Positions 23,523 to 33,450 are shown, counted from the stretch's first letter. The stretch is 59,103 bases of DNA from Treponema sp. (GCA_031282065.1 JAITEL010000115.1:1-59103), one strand, 5' to 3'. Numbers and translations are program-made. The notes: generated by a model from the letters alone, not told the origin.

Positions 23523-24692
23523 TCAAGGAACTTTAGGTACCAGGGGGCAGCCCTGCCGGAGGCGGGCGTTCTCCGTGGAAAGGAGCCCCGCAATATGCTG
23601 GGCAAGTGCATCCATACCGGTATGGTGCTTCGCGGAAATGAGGACGCTCGCGGTACTCCGTTCAGCATACCGTTGCTTGAGGAATTCCAAGGTTTCAGGA
23701 GCAGCTACCTGGTCTATCTTGTTGAGGGCCGTAATCATAGGCAGCCTCTGGGCCCCCAGTTCCCTAAGCACCGAGCAGGTGGTTTCAAAATACCGGTCCA
23801 CATCAGGATCCGATGCGTCAAGCACCTGTATGAGCAGGTCTGCATGGCTCACTTCTTCCAAGGTGGAGCGGAAGGCCTCTACCAGGGTATGGGGAAGGCG
23901 CCGTATGAACCCAACCGTGTCGATGAGGAGCAGGGGCCGCCGGTCCTTCAGTATAAGCTGCCGCGTCGTGGGGTCAAGGGTGGCAAACAGTTTATCTTCT
24001 ACCAGGGCATCGGCCTGGGTCATGGCATTGAGCAGCGATGACTTACCCGCATTGGTATACCCCACCAGGGCAGCCGTAGGGATGCCCCGGCGTTCCCGTT
24101 TTCGCCGTTGTACCTGCCGCCTCTGGCGTACCACCGCCAATTCCTCTTGCAGGCGGGTAAGGCGCTGTTCCACCAGGCGGCGGTCGGTCTCCCGTTTGGT
24201 CTCTCCCTGACCTTTGGCGCCGTATCGTCCCCCGCGCTGGCGCGCGAGAGCCAGGTATTTATGCTGCAACCGGGGTAAGGCATAGGCAAGCGAGGCCAGT
24301 TCCACTTGTAAACCCGCTTCTTTGGTCCTGGCCCGGGATGCGAAAATCTGGAGTATGAGTTCTTGCCTATCCATAGCGGCAATACCGCTGAGGGTTTCCC
24401 AGTTCCTCTGTTGAGAAGGGCGTAAGTCCCCGTCAAAAATAAAACAGTCTGCTTCAAGGCTTGCGGCCTTTTGCACCAGGTCTTGGGCTTTCCCGCTTCC
24501 CATGCCGAATTGGGAATGCCCTTTCCTGATATACACCTGCTCCTGGGCAACAATGGCAAGGCCCAGGGTCCTGCTCAGCCCTCGCAGCTCTCTCGCCAGG
24601 GAATCGGCTTCCTCCCGGTTCATGTCCGCATCATGGATGCCCACGAGGAAGACCCGTTTCGGCATGTCTGTGGTTTCGTATGTTTTTTTCAT
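23523..24692 (-). CDS. hflX: GTPase HflX
   Basis: 389 residues. The N-terminal HflX domain includes KGHSQFGMGSGK and FDGDLRPSQQRNWE; a Gly/Arg-rich linker with coiled coil (RGGRYGAKGQGETKRETDRR) leads to the GTPase domain with G1 ALVGYTNAGKSSLLN, G3 DTVGF and G4 NKID. HflX binds 50S subunits and splits stalled or hibernating ribosomes. G motifs are intact. Starts at ATG 24692. Single gene on this strand, followed upstream by decayed sequences. Confidence 0.94.
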   Translation of the reverse strand: MKKTYETTDMPKRVFLVGIHDADMNREEADSLARELRGLSRTLGLAIVAQEQVYIRKGHSQFGMGSGKAQDLVQKAASLEADCFIFDGDLRPSQQRNWETLSGIAAMDRQELILQIFASRARTKEAGLQVELASLAYALPRLQHKYLALARQRGGRYGAKGQGETKRETDRRLVEQRLTRLQEELAVVRQRRQVQRRKRERRGIPTAALVGYTNAGKSSLLNAMTQADALVEDKLFATLDPTTRQLILKDRRPLLLIDTVGFIRRLPHTLVEAFRSTLEEVSHADLLIQVLDASDPDVDRYFETTCSVLRELGAQRLPMITALNKIDQVAAPETLEFLKQRYAERSTASVLISAKHHTGMDALAQHIAGLLSTENARLRQGCPLVPKVP

Positions 24693-24802
24693 GGCCTCTG
24701 CTACGCACCACTATACTCATAGGAACCGAGGCGTACAAGTGTTCGCTACGCCTCAAGGGAAGCCAGATGGAGAGTTCCCCCTGCCTAGGCTCAGCATCGC
24801 TT

Positions 24803-25250
24803 CTAGAGCTCCGATATCCTTCGGCGCAGGCTGAGGATATACGAAGGCTCTACCGAAAGCTCGTCCAGGCCCATCTCCACGGCGTATAATCGCCTCATGG
24901 TGGGTATCGCCGCATTCCCAAGGCAGGGTTCTCTGCACCGGGCAGGTGGAAATAATCGACCCGCTTGCCCTGCATGGTTTCCACGACCTTGCGGCAGCTT
25001 TCGTATTGAATATCCTCGCCGGGATAGTCTTCCTGTCCCAGATAGAGAAACTCACCGCGAAACACTCCTATGCCTTCGGCATCGCGTGCAAGCACCGCTT
25101 CCCCATCGGTTAGCGAGCCGATGTTGGCAAAGAGCTTGAGGGGCTGCCCGCTTTTCGTGCGGGTCGGTTTTCCCCGGAATCGCTCCGGTTCCGGGGTCCA
25201 CATACAAGACGCCGGTTTCGCCGTCCAGGGCCGCCTGCTTGCAGCCAAGC
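24803..25250 (-). pseudogene. decayed ptsI (phosphoenolpyruvate-protein phosphotransferase)
   Basis: Minus-strand pieces in different frames align with enzyme I in order: ALDGETGVLYVDPGTG (about 25240-25190); then, in another frame, LFANIGSLTDGEAVLARDAEG-IGVFRGEFLYLG and YESCRKVVETMQGKR; then FHLPGAENPALGMRR; then MGLDELSVEPSYILSL to a TAG at 24803. Large internal parts are missing and at least two frame changes occur, so this is a deletion remnant of a gene normally about 1.7 kb. It suggests loss of a PTS branch in this lineage. Confidence 0.75.
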
Positions 25251-25256
25251 CCCGGA

Positions 25257-25884
<628 letters not shown>

Positions 25885-26079
25885 TCATACGTGAATAAGT
25901 CGTCTCCTCGGCCCCATGAGGGGGCGAGCAGTACATCCACTAACAATCCTTTCTGCTAATACATTTCTTCTCAGACTGTATTTATAGTAAGTATGCGATG
26001 CCCCTTACAGAATGGCAACGATTTTTATCCTAAAATGTATTGGGGACCCATCCACCTCGGCGATTCCTTAAGGGACTGC

Positions 26080-27249
26080 TCAGAAACGCAGCCGGGCCTT
26101 GAAGCGGAACAAAAAGCGCTCTTGCGTGTTTCTTGGCCCCAGTTCCCCCTGCTTGCCATCATTGAAGAAGACATCCCGGTCCAAGGGCACCTGGGCGGAA
26201 AGGCTTAGGATAAAGCCCTGGACCAGTTCATGCTCTGCACTGAGAAGCGGGGCAAAGGAAGCGTCACTCAAAGCCGAAAGGCAGGCCAGGGTAATGCGGG
26301 TATAGTCATTTACCAGGTATTGTATGGCCCCATACAGAAATTGTTCTCCGGAAAAGCCGCTTACATTGCCGCTTTCCCTTGAGGTGGAAGAGGCAGAACC
26401 ATTGTAGAGATACTCTGCAAGCACATACCAGTGGCCGTCCAGAAAGGAATAGTCTACGCCTGCACTGGCAGAAAGCCCTGAGAAGCCAAGATCCTCTTGG
26501 GGCGTGTAGGTATAGAGGACATCCGCCATCAAGCCTAGATATACATCCGCTTTGAGGGAACATCCCGCGCGGTGAATGCCCCGCAGCGAGCCTTCCTCTG
26601 GGGCCTGGTAGGCATAGAGCGCCTGAATGCTCGCCCGGTCCCTGTGGGTCTCCCCAAGGATGCCCCCAAGGAATCCGCCTCCGTCAAGGGCGAAGGGGTT
26701 CTTGGGGGCAGATGCAAAGACCTGAACTTTAAGGGAATCCTTAGGATAGGCAGAGAGGGTTCCCCCCAGCACGGCCCGGGGCCGGGCATCCGGTTTCAGG
26801 GGATTCTTGGGATTGAGAAAATCCGAAGGCCCAAAGACCTGGCCGTACCCTGCGGCAATCCTCATGAGCCCTCCGTCTATGTCCAGGTAGTCCCGGTTGA
26901 GCCGGAAGGAGAGCCGCTCCAGTTCTATGGCCGCAACATAGTTCTGGGAGGCTGCACTCAGCCCAGGGGAGGCTTGGGGATCAAGCCCCTGTGCGGGGAT
27001 TCCTGCCGCGGCAGTCAGGTTAAAGGCGCTGTAAAAGGAAAGGCCCTCCCGTAACTTTCCCTGGACGCGCAGATTGGCGTACTCCTCAAGACCGTAGAAA
27101 AAATTCGGCAGTGTTCCGGTGCCTGCCCCCGCGGTAATGGTGCTCTCAATGACTCCGGAAACCGTGAGCCCTTGGGCAGCGGCCATAGCCGTGCTCATAC
27201 CGAGCAAAACCAGCAGCCCCACAAGGCTGCGTATCCCCATGACCTTCAT
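26080..27249 (-). CDS. outer-membrane beta-barrel protein
   Basis: 389 residues from ATG 27249 (AGGAGG-like site on its strand; the longer frame upstream would run through the previous gene). A signal peptide of about 25 residues (MKVMGIRSLVGLLVLLGMST, cleavage near AAAQG) is followed by alternating beta-strand-like sequence rich in Tyr, Gly and Ser. It ends FRFKARLRF, with the terminal Phe typical of BAM substrates. It lies 28 nt after the LolA-like gene at the end of an ABC-transporter operon, so it may be the outer-membrane partner of that system. No named family recognised. Confidence 0.75.
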   Translation of the reverse strand: MKVMGIRSLVGLLVLLGMSTAMAAAQGLTVSGVIESTITAGAGTGTLPNFFYGLEEYANLRVQGKLREGLSFYSAFNLTAAAGIPAQGLDPQASPGLSAASQNYVAAIELERLSFRLNRDYLDIDGGLMRIAAGYGQVFGPSDFLNPKNPLKPDARPRAVLGGTLSAYPKDSLKVQVFASAPKNPFALDGGGFLGGILGETHRDRASIQALYAYQAPEEGSLRGIHRAGCSLKADVYLGLMADVLYTYTPQEDLGFSGLSASAGVDYSFLDGHWYVLAEYLYNGSASSTSRESGNVSGFSGEQFLYGAIQYLVNDYTRITLACLSALSDASFAPLLSAEHELVQGFILSLSAQVPLDRDVFFNDGKQGELGPRNTQERFLFRFKARLRF

Positions 27250-27277
27250 AGGACACTCCTCCTTAAGCTTCCTGTTT

Positions 27278-28015
27278 TTAGCGGGATAGATTCCGCTGAC
27301 TGAACACTGAATCCGCAATGGGCTTGTCCAGAACCACGTTCCGCATGACCAGAGTCGTTTTGCTGTTTTTCCGCAGGAGGTCCCGCAGCTCAATTTCCAC
27401 CGGGAAGCGGCGACCGCCGAAGACTTCCACCTTGACAAGATTGTAGTCTTTGAGTTTCGCTCCGGAAAGGGCAAAAAGCTCATAGTGGAGGCAGTCCCCG
27501 GTCTCCTGGTCTATCCAGAGCTTTTGCCTGGGGTAACTCTCGGTCCGCTTTTTCGCGGTCAGGTCCAGCACCCAGCAGGCCCGCCCATTCCACACCGCCG
27601 AGCCGCCCAGCAACGGATCATACCGGGCCGAGAGCGTCTCGTTTTCGATAGTGTCTTCATAGGACATATCCGATCCCATCATGCTTTCCTTAAGCATATG
27701 CCCGGAAATGAGCATGACCTCCTCGGTGTCCGGGGAGTACACATAGAGCCGCCCCCCTTTCTTGAGGTAGCGGGTCCCCCGGTCTTCGGGATTGGTAAAC
27801 TCGACAAAGCTGTCGGAATTTTCCCGTCCCCAGGTTTTCATGGTTTTTACAAAGCGCTTGTTCTGATAATCAATGATCATCTCCGCCTCGTATTCGATGG
27901 TAGTGTAGATTTCGTTATCATCCACCTGCCTGAGCAGCTCCGCCGCCGTCTGCCCGTAAGCAAACGCCGCCGCCGCTATCACAAATAAAACCGCAAACAC
28001 TTTTACTTTCATCAT
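27278..28015 (-). CDS. LolA-like outer-membrane lipoprotein-sorting protein
   Basis: 245 residues. Signal peptide MMKVKVFAVLFVIAAAAFAY with cleavage near AYGQ; no lipobox, so periplasmic. The mature part has the LolA-like half-barrel pattern: YEAEMIIDYQNKRFVKTMKT, GRLYVYSPDTEEVMLISG, and the tail QKLWIDQETGDCLHYELF. It is found between an FtsX-type permease and a barrel protein. Proteins of this type often accompany MacB/LolCDE-like permeases and may carry lipids or lipoproteins across the periplasm. The specific cargo is not known. Confidence 0.78.
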   Translation of the reverse strand: MMKVKVFAVLFVIAAAAFAYGQTAAELLRQVDDNEIYTTIEYEAEMIIDYQNKRFVKTMKTWGRENSDSFVEFTNPEDRGTRYLKKGGRLYVYSPDTEEVMLISGHMLKESMMGSDMSYEDTIENETLSARYDPLLGGSAVWNGRACWVLDLTAKKRTESYPRQKLWIDQETGDCLHYELFALSGAKLKDYNLVKVEVFGGRRFPVEIELRDLLRKNSKTTLVMRNVVLDKPIADSVFSQRNLSR

Positions 28016-28073
28016 AAACCTCCATAAACAAGAAATAAGTAATAGAGAATTCTTCTTCGCTGTTCATTGCTCA

Positions 28074-29357
28074 TTATCTCCGTAGCGCTTCCACCGGTTC
28101 CACGAAGGCGCTTTTGAGCGAGGGGAACAGCGTACAGACCGACGTGATCGCTACGCCGAAGACAAAGCCCTGGGCGAGGATTACCGGGTCGAAGGCGAGG
28201 GTTATGGTTCCCGACATGGGGAATTCTTTCATGCCGCCGCCGGTGAAGATGTCCAGTTCCAGGGGGAAGAAGGAAAAGCCCAGGGTTACCATGCCCCCCA
28301 AGGCGCAGCCGGCAAGCGATCCCAGGACGCTGAGAAACACCGCCTCGAAGAAAAACACCCGGACAATTTCGCTGCGGCTCATCCCCAGGCTTCCCATCAT
28401 GCCGATTTCCTTGATCCGCTCGTGGATGATCATCACCACGGTGTTGACGATGAGGAAGCTCGCCACGATGAGGAACACAAGGTACACCACCGCAAAGACC
28501 ATCATGCTTTGCTGCATCATGGCCACGAAGTAATTATCCCGCCAGTCCCGAACCACGCTGTCCTCCCCCAAAAGCGCCTTGAACTGCGCCGCAAGCGCCC
28601 GGCTTTGGGAGGCGTCCTTTGCGTAGATGAAGAACTGCTGGGTTCCCTCCCCCAATACGAGGAGGCGCTGGAGCCGGGTAAAATCAACGATGATCGCATC
28701 CTCGTCATACTTGAGGTAATCAAACTGAAAGATGCCCGTGATGACCGGGCTCCACATCTTGTCGGAAAACTGCGCCGATACGGTTTTGAGGGGCAGACGG
28801 TCTCCAACCCGCAGCCCCGCCTTTTCCGCCATCCTGACCCCGACGGCGCACTCGTTGGCGTCCGGCTCCGGGTAGCGTCCCTCCACAATGCCTGAGTCCC
28901 GGCGGGTAAGGTTGAAGCTGTTCAGCGCCAGTTCCTCCCTGACCTTGATGCCCCAGAGGAAGGCGTGCTTCACCGTGCTGTCCTGGAGGGTGGCGTAGGC
29001 GGTGATGCGGGGAAGGGCCGCCTTCACCCCGTTAAGACCTAAGGCAAGGCGCTCCAGTTCCGCTACGGGGCGTCCCTCGGCATAATTGCCGCCGGCAATC
29101 GGGAACCACACGGGGTAATACTCCTTCTCCGCCTCGTAACGGGCGGAGACCGCGCTCACATGGCCCGTGTCAAAGGTGCGGACAACTTCTTCCATGTTGT
29201 CCGTCATGCCCGCCATCCACGCCTGCATAAACACCGTAAAGAACACCGCGATAGCCGCCGCGCTGATACAGAACGCTGTCCGCCGCCTGTTCCGCAAAAT
29301 ATTGCGGTACGCGATCTTGATGAGGGTTCCAGCACCCCCGATTTTGACCTTTTCCAT
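28074..29357 (-). CDS. ABC transporter permease, FtsX/LolC type (second)
   Basis: 427 residues from ATG 29357, with GGAGG 6 nt upstream. One N-terminal membrane helix (AFCISAAAIAVFFTVFMQAW), a large periplasmic domain (about 45-290), then three C-terminal helices (VVYLVFLIVASFLIVNTVVM; FEAVFLSVLGSLAGCALGG; VILAQGFVFGVAITSVCTLF). Contains the cytoplasmic loop KEIGMMGSLGMSRSEIVRVF typical of LolC/LolE/MacB. With the preceding permease it forms a probable heterodimer driven by the ATPase at 31098. Mechanotransmission permeases of this class extract lipoproteins or drive periplasmic events instead of pumping through the membrane. Confidence 0.85.
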   Translation of the reverse strand: MEKVKIGGAGTLIKIAYRNILRNRRRTAFCISAAAIAVFFTVFMQAWMAGMTDNMEEVVRTFDTGHVSAVSARYEAEKEYYPVWFPIAGGNYAEGRPVAELERLALGLNGVKAALPRITAYATLQDSTVKHAFLWGIKVREELALNSFNLTRRDSGIVEGRYPEPDANECAVGVRMAEKAGLRVGDRLPLKTVSAQFSDKMWSPVITGIFQFDYLKYDEDAIIVDFTRLQRLLVLGEGTQQFFIYAKDASQSRALAAQFKALLGEDSVVRDWRDNYFVAMMQQSMMVFAVVYLVFLIVASFLIVNTVVMIIHERIKEIGMMGSLGMSRSEIVRVFFFEAVFLSVLGSLAGCALGGMVTLGFSFFPLELDIFTGGGMKEFPMSGTITLAFDPVILAQGFVFGVAITSVCTLFPSLKSAFVEPVEALRR

Positions 29358-29379
29358 AATGTACCTCCTCACTCCTCCA

Positions 29380-31101
29380 TCATTCAAATCTCATGCTTTC
29401 GGTGATCGGCATTTTCAGGGCCCGCCGGGTGGGGAAGAAGGCCATGCAGGAAGCCAGAATTGTGGCGGCGAACCCAGCGCCTGCGATCATCGGGACGTTC
29501 CAGGCGGAACGGAAGACGCCGGTAACCCGGTAGCCGATGTCCCCGCCCATTGATTCGGTCATGGCGGTAAAGTCGATGCCGTACTTGACCATGGGGATAT
29601 TGATAAGGCAGCCCAGGGCAATGCCGATGAGCGAACCGAAGAAGCCCACCATGCCCGCCTCCATCATGTAGACGCCAATCAACTGGCTGTCGGTCATGCC
29701 CATAGCCCGCATCATGCCGGTTTCGCGGGTGCGTTCCAGGATGGCAAGGAGCATGGTGTTGGCGATGCCCATAAACGAAAGGACGAATAGGACGAGGATC
29801 ATTACCTGGGTGGTAATGTTGTCTCCACGGGAAGCGGAGAGGTAGTCCGCGGCGTAGGCTTCCCAGGAATAGATGTCCTGTTCCGGCGGAAGCGTGTAGG
29901 CCGCGCCCGCGATAGCCGCTTTAATGGCGGCGGGGCGTTCGTCCGCTCCGGGGACTTTCGCGTCGTCGGCGTTCCGCGCCCGGATGAGGAGTTCCGTAAC
30001 CCGCCCCTCCAGCATAAGCCCGGCCTCGTCCTGTAAAACGTCCAGCGGAATCCAGGCGATATTGTTGTTGGTCATGGGGTTGGGTGAATTGACGACCCCC
30101 GCCACCACGGCGGAGATAAGCTGGTTCACATGCCGCACGGCCCCGGCATAATCCGAGCGGATCATGGCGGCCAGCACTTCGGCCTGGAGCGCCTCGTCTT
30201 CGGAAGTCAAATACCATGCTTCGGTCAGTTCATCAAACTCGTAGGCGCGGTGGAAAAGCGCCAGTTCTTCCGCGCTTAAGGCCGGGGCAAGGTCCACGTC
30301 ATACTTCTCCTTCCGCACGGATTCCGGGGTGGCTTTGATGTCGATAACGGTGGAAAGCCGCACGTTCATCCGCCCTGTCTCCGCCAGCAGATTCCAGCAG
30401 CGGGCCAGTTCCTCCGGGGGGATGTTTTTCTTCAAAACCCAGCGTTCCTCACCGGGCCGTGCCGGGGCCGCTTCCGCCGGGGCGAAGAGGCCGCCGCTCT
30501 TCACCGGCGCTTTTTCGTAGAGGCCCCGCACAAAGCCCCGCTCCTCCTGCGGCAAACCGTTGAGGATTTCCTCCAGTTCATCCCACCGGGGCCGCTGGGG
30601 AATCCCCACCTTGAGCTTGTCCGCAGTTACCGCCCCCAGCGCTATCTCGAAGGCCCCGTTCCTGATAAAGCGCCCCGACTCGATGTACTGCGCGTAGCGG
30701 AGGACCCGCTCCTCCGCCGCAGGCTCGCAGCCGATAAACTGCATGGGCGCGGAGGCCGCTTCCGTGTAGATGGTCCCGGTAAACACAAAGCGCGGGGCGC
30801 TGTCGTAGCCCGCCCTGGAGAGGGCGGCGGCGCTTTGCTCCCAGCCTGCGAAACTTTCGTACATGGGAAGCTCGCCCTTCTTGTCGAAATAGGCTTTTGT
30901 CTGCAACTTCGCCGCGCCCATCTCGAAGTTGGCGATATTCCGCAGGGAATCAATGTTTATCCCTGCAAGCCAGCCGTCCGCGGCAATGTAGAGACCCACG
31001 CTGATGCTTACCGCTGCAATGGTGAGCGCCGTCTTCACCTTGTGCCGCCCCAGGTTCCGCAGTGCTAGCCGCTTCAACTCAAGTATGTTTGCTATCGTCA
31101 T
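29380..31101 (-). CDS. ABC transporter permease, FtsX/LolE type (first, large)
   Basis: 573 residues. Starts with ALRNLGRHKVKTALTIAAVS and helix ISVGLYIAADGWLAGI, then an unusually long periplasmic domain of about 370 residues, then the three-helix C-terminal FtsX block with RETGMMRAMGMTDSQLIGVY. The start overlaps the ATPase stop by 4 nt. About 150 residues longer than the second permease, the excess in the periplasmic domain (charged, alanine-rich), which could be the cargo-recognition side. Confidence 0.85.
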   Translation of the reverse strand: MTIANILELKRLALRNLGRHKVKTALTIAAVSISVGLYIAADGWLAGINIDSLRNIANFEMGAAKLQTKAYFDKKGELPMYESFAGWEQSAAALSRAGYDSAPRFVFTGTIYTEAASAPMQFIGCEPAAEERVLRYAQYIESGRFIRNGAFEIALGAVTADKLKVGIPQRPRWDELEEILNGLPQEERGFVRGLYEKAPVKSGGLFAPAEAAPARPGEERWVLKKNIPPEELARCWNLLAETGRMNVRLSTVIDIKATPESVRKEKYDVDLAPALSAEELALFHRAYEFDELTEAWYLTSEDEALQAEVLAAMIRSDYAGAVRHVNQLISAVVAGVVNSPNPMTNNNIAWIPLDVLQDEAGLMLEGRVTELLIRARNADDAKVPGADERPAAIKAAIAGAAYTLPPEQDIYSWEAYAADYLSASRGDNITTQVMILVLFVLSFMGIANTMLLAILERTRETGMMRAMGMTDSQLIGVYMMEAGMVGFFGSLIGIALGCLINIPMVKYGIDFTAMTESMGGDIGYRVTGVFRSAWNVPMIAGAGFAATILASCMAFFPTRRALKMPITESMRFE

Positions 31102-31784
31102 TGCTTCACCTCGTCCGACTCGATTTGCCCGTCCCGGATACGGACTATTCTTCGGGCATAGTCCATGACCATGGGGTCATGGGTGGAAAAGATGAAGGTG
31201 ATCCCTTCGCTTTTGTTGAGCCGGGACATGAGTTCCAGGATCTCCCGGCCAATGGTCGAGTCCAGGTTTGCCGTGGGTTCATCAGCGAGGATGAGGGAGG
31301 GCTTTTTTACCAGGGCCCGGGCTATAGCCACCCGCTGCTGCTGGCCGCCGCTCATCTCCTTGGGGCGACGTTTTTCCATGCCCGCAAGCCCCACCTCGGC
31401 GAGTACCTGGGCGACCCGGTCGCGGATCTCCTGAGTATCCACCCCCAAGAGGGTGAGGGGGAAGCCGATATTTTCCTCCGCGGAGAGAACCGGGATGAGG
31501 TTATAGGCCTGGAAGATAAACCCGATACTATGGCGCCGCAGCAGCGCTAACTGCTTCCGGGACAGACCTGCCACATCCTGCCCTCCCACGATCATGCGGC
31601 CCCCTGAAAGAGTGTCCAGACATCCTGCCAGGTGCAGAAAGGTAGACTTACCGCTCCCGGAAGGACCGGCCACTGCGGCAAAATCACCGCTTTGGAACTC
31701 CAGGTTTATCCCCCGCAGGGCGTGGACCTTCTGGCCGTTCAGCCCGTACTCTTTCACCGCGTTTACCGCTTGTATTACCGTCAT
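31098..31784 (-). CDS. ABC transporter ATP-binding protein, LolD/MacB type
   Basis: 228 residues. Walker A GPSGSGKST, Q-loop in GFIFQAYNLIPVLSAEENI, signature MSGGQQQRVAIARAL, Walker B LILADEPTANLD and H-loop FSTHDP. All catalytic motifs intact. First gene of the transporter set (ATPase, two FtsX permeases, LolA-like, barrel). An 81-nt gap separates it from the upstream SPFH gene on the same strand, so it may share the GntR-controlled promoter. Confidence 0.92.
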   Translation of the reverse strand: MTVIQAVNAVKEYGLNGQKVHALRGINLEFQSGDFAAVAGPSGSGKSTFLHLAGCLDTLSGGRMIVGGQDVAGLSRKQLALLRRHSIGFIFQAYNLIPVLSAEENIGFPLTLLGVDTQEIRDRVAQVLAEVGLAGMEKRRPKEMSGGQQQRVAIARALVKKPSLILADEPTANLDSTIGREILELMSRLNKSEGITFIFSTHDPMVMDYARRIVRIRDGQIESDEVKQ

Positions 31785-31865
31785 GTATGCCTCCTTAAAG
31801 TTACTATGATCTAACTATTCACCATGGATAAGGTCTCCCTGCATGGAGCCGGGAGGAAGCCCCTC

Positions 31866-32849
31866 CTATTCTGCGGCTTTCTGCTTATGCCGGAGTTCGC
31901 TCAGCGCTTCTAAGCCGAAGATGTCTTTGACCTTGAGCTCTTCGGTAATGCCGGAGGGGACCAGCATCATGGAATTCCCCGCTTTGAGACCCTCGTTTAA
32001 GATGGAAAGCACCTTCAGCTTCATGGCAGGTTCATTCTTGGCGTAGATGGCTACGGCTTCCTCCAGCTTGCGGGCGATCTCTATCTCCGCATCTGCCAGG
32101 AGGATACGGCCCTTCTTTTCCCGTTCTGCCTGGGCGACGCGCGAGAGGGAATCCTGGAGGGCCGGGGGGATCTGCACATCGGTAATCTCAATGTACTGCA
32201 CCGTAATGCCCCACTCTGCGGTCTGCCGCTCTACCTCTGCCTGGATCTGCTTTTCAATCAGGTCTCCCCGTTCAAGAAAGGTGGAAAGGTCATTGCTGGA
32301 GACCGCGTTCCTGAGCGCTGCCTGAGAAGCCAGCATCACCGCTTGGGTGTAGTCTTCCACTTCCAGGACCGCCTTCTGGGGGTCCCAGACCAGCCAAAAT
32401 GCGAAGGCATCCACATTGACCATGACCGAGTCCCGGGTGAGGGTTTCCTGGGCGGCAAAGTCGCTCACCCGGATGCGGATGTCGATGATCTGGGAGATTC
32501 TATCCAAGAGGGGGAGGAGGAAGATAAGCCCTGGTCCCCTCACCCCCTGGAACCGTCCCAGACGGAGCAGCACCGCCCGCTGCCATTCCTCGATTTTCCG
32601 TACCGACGGGACGATGAGGATATACAAGGCCGTGAGTGCGGAGACTGCGGTTAAGCCCGCCCCGCTCAAACCCCCGGGGATTTCCCCCTTCCCCGCAGAT
32701 CCCAGGATGATTCCTGCAAGGCACAAGAGCAGGGCGAACAGCTTCATACGGGTAAAATCCCGCAGATGCTGCCCCGCGGCAGTGTTTTCCGGTTGTTTTC
32801 TTTTGGGCTGCGGAGGACCCTTAAGGAAACCGCTTTGTGTAAGGCTCAT
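31866..32849 (-). CDS. SPFH/band 7 (stomatin/slipin-like) membrane protein
   Basis: 327 residues. A basic N-terminus is followed by two hydrophobic segments (LFALLLCLAGIILG; GLTAVSALTALYILIV) and then a band 7 domain: ILRLGRF-like LLRLGRFQGVRGPGLIFLLP, VSVDAFAFW-like VNVDAFAFWLVWDP, the helix EVERQTAEWGITVQYIEITD, and a coiled coil (QAEREKKGRILLADAEIEIA). Such proteins oligomerise on membranes and organise microdomains or proteases; no NfeD partner is adjacent. The ATG overlaps the GntR stop by 4 nt (ATGA), so the two are translationally coupled. Confidence 0.88.
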   Translation of the reverse strand: MSLTQSGFLKGPPQPKRKQPENTAAGQHLRDFTRMKLFALLLCLAGIILGSAGKGEIPGGLSGAGLTAVSALTALYILIVPSVRKIEEWQRAVLLRLGRFQGVRGPGLIFLLPLLDRISQIIDIRIRVSDFAAQETLTRDSVMVNVDAFAFWLVWDPQKAVLEVEDYTQAVMLASQAALRNAVSSNDLSTFLERGDLIEKQIQAEVERQTAEWGITVQYIEITDVQIPPALQDSLSRVAQAEREKKGRILLADAEIEIARKLEEAVAIYAKNEPAMKLKVLSILNEGLKAGNSMMLVPSGITEELKVKDIFGLEALSELRHKQKAAE

Positions 32850-33253
32850 TGCATACTCCTTTCATCGTAAGCCTCGATGAGATTCATCAGTTCTTTTTTG
32901 CTCAGTCCCAGGGAGCGCGCTTCCTCCATAAAGCGTCCCAGCACTTCCTGGATTTTCAGGTCCCGGGCATCCTCCTCTCCTGCGGGTTTTTTGCCGGATA
33001 TATAGGTGCCGCTTCCCACTTGCTTATTCAAGATGCCCCGGATCTCCAGTTCGCCGTATGCCTTGGCAATGGTGTTAGGGTTGATCTTGAGGTCCACCGC
33101 GAGGGAACGGATGGTCGGCAGCCGGTCCCCTGCCTGGAGGCGGCCGGATAAAATGGCATATTCTATTTGCCGGATGATTTGCCGGTATACCGGTACGCCC
33201 TTAGTCGTATCCAGAGAAAAACGGATTTCGTTCTCGGTATTTGTACTATTCAT
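32846..33253 (-). CDS. GntR-family regulator, YtrA subfamily
   Basis: 135 residues: winged helix with VPVYRQIIRQIEYAILSGRL, AGDRLPTIRSLAVDLKINPN and TIAKAYGELEIRG, plus a short C-terminal helical tail of about 50 residues with no effector domain, typical of YtrA-type regulators. These commonly sit first in, and repress, operons for ABC transporters. Here it heads GntR-SPFH-ATPase-permease-permease-LolA-barrel. Its promoter contains repeated TATTGTACTAG sites. The predicted transcription start falls about 2 nt before the ATG, with no ribosome binding site, suggesting a leaderless message. Confidence 0.88.
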   Translation of the reverse strand: MNSTNTENEIRFSLDTTKGVPVYRQIIRQIEYAILSGRLQAGDRLPTIRSLAVDLKINPNTIAKAYGELEIRGILNKQVGSGTYISGKKPAGEEDARDLKIQEVLGRFMEEARSLGLSKKELMNLIEAYDERSMQ

Positions 33254-33290
33254 CTAGTACAATAGTAAATGAACTAGTACAATATGTCAA
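33254..33290 (-). promoter_or_regulatory. promoter with repeated GntR/YtrA operator
   Basis: On the minus strand TTGACA (33290-33285), 17-nt spacer, TACTAT (33267-33262). Two identical TATTGTACTAG copies lie 20 bp apart: one in the -35/-10 spacer, one covering -10 and start. TTGTAC and GTACAA also form an inverted repeat reaching into the first codons. The placement fits autorepression by the encoded regulator. Confidence 0.8.
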
Positions 33291-33450
33291 TCACTTCTTA
33301 TGACGTACCCGCGTCGTATCCCGGCTCCTGCATCGTTATGAAAGGTCCGCTCCGCAAGGGTTTCCAGGGAGTCGGGCAGCTCCACCGATACAAAGACACC
33401 CGGACAGATCCGCCGGCTCAAGGGCAGTACCTGCGGTAAAGGCCAGTATC

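Noticed and set aside
25984-26079. Separate gene or promoter after the barrel-protein gene
   Set aside because: Short AT-rich stretch with no paired promoter boxes and no credible start.
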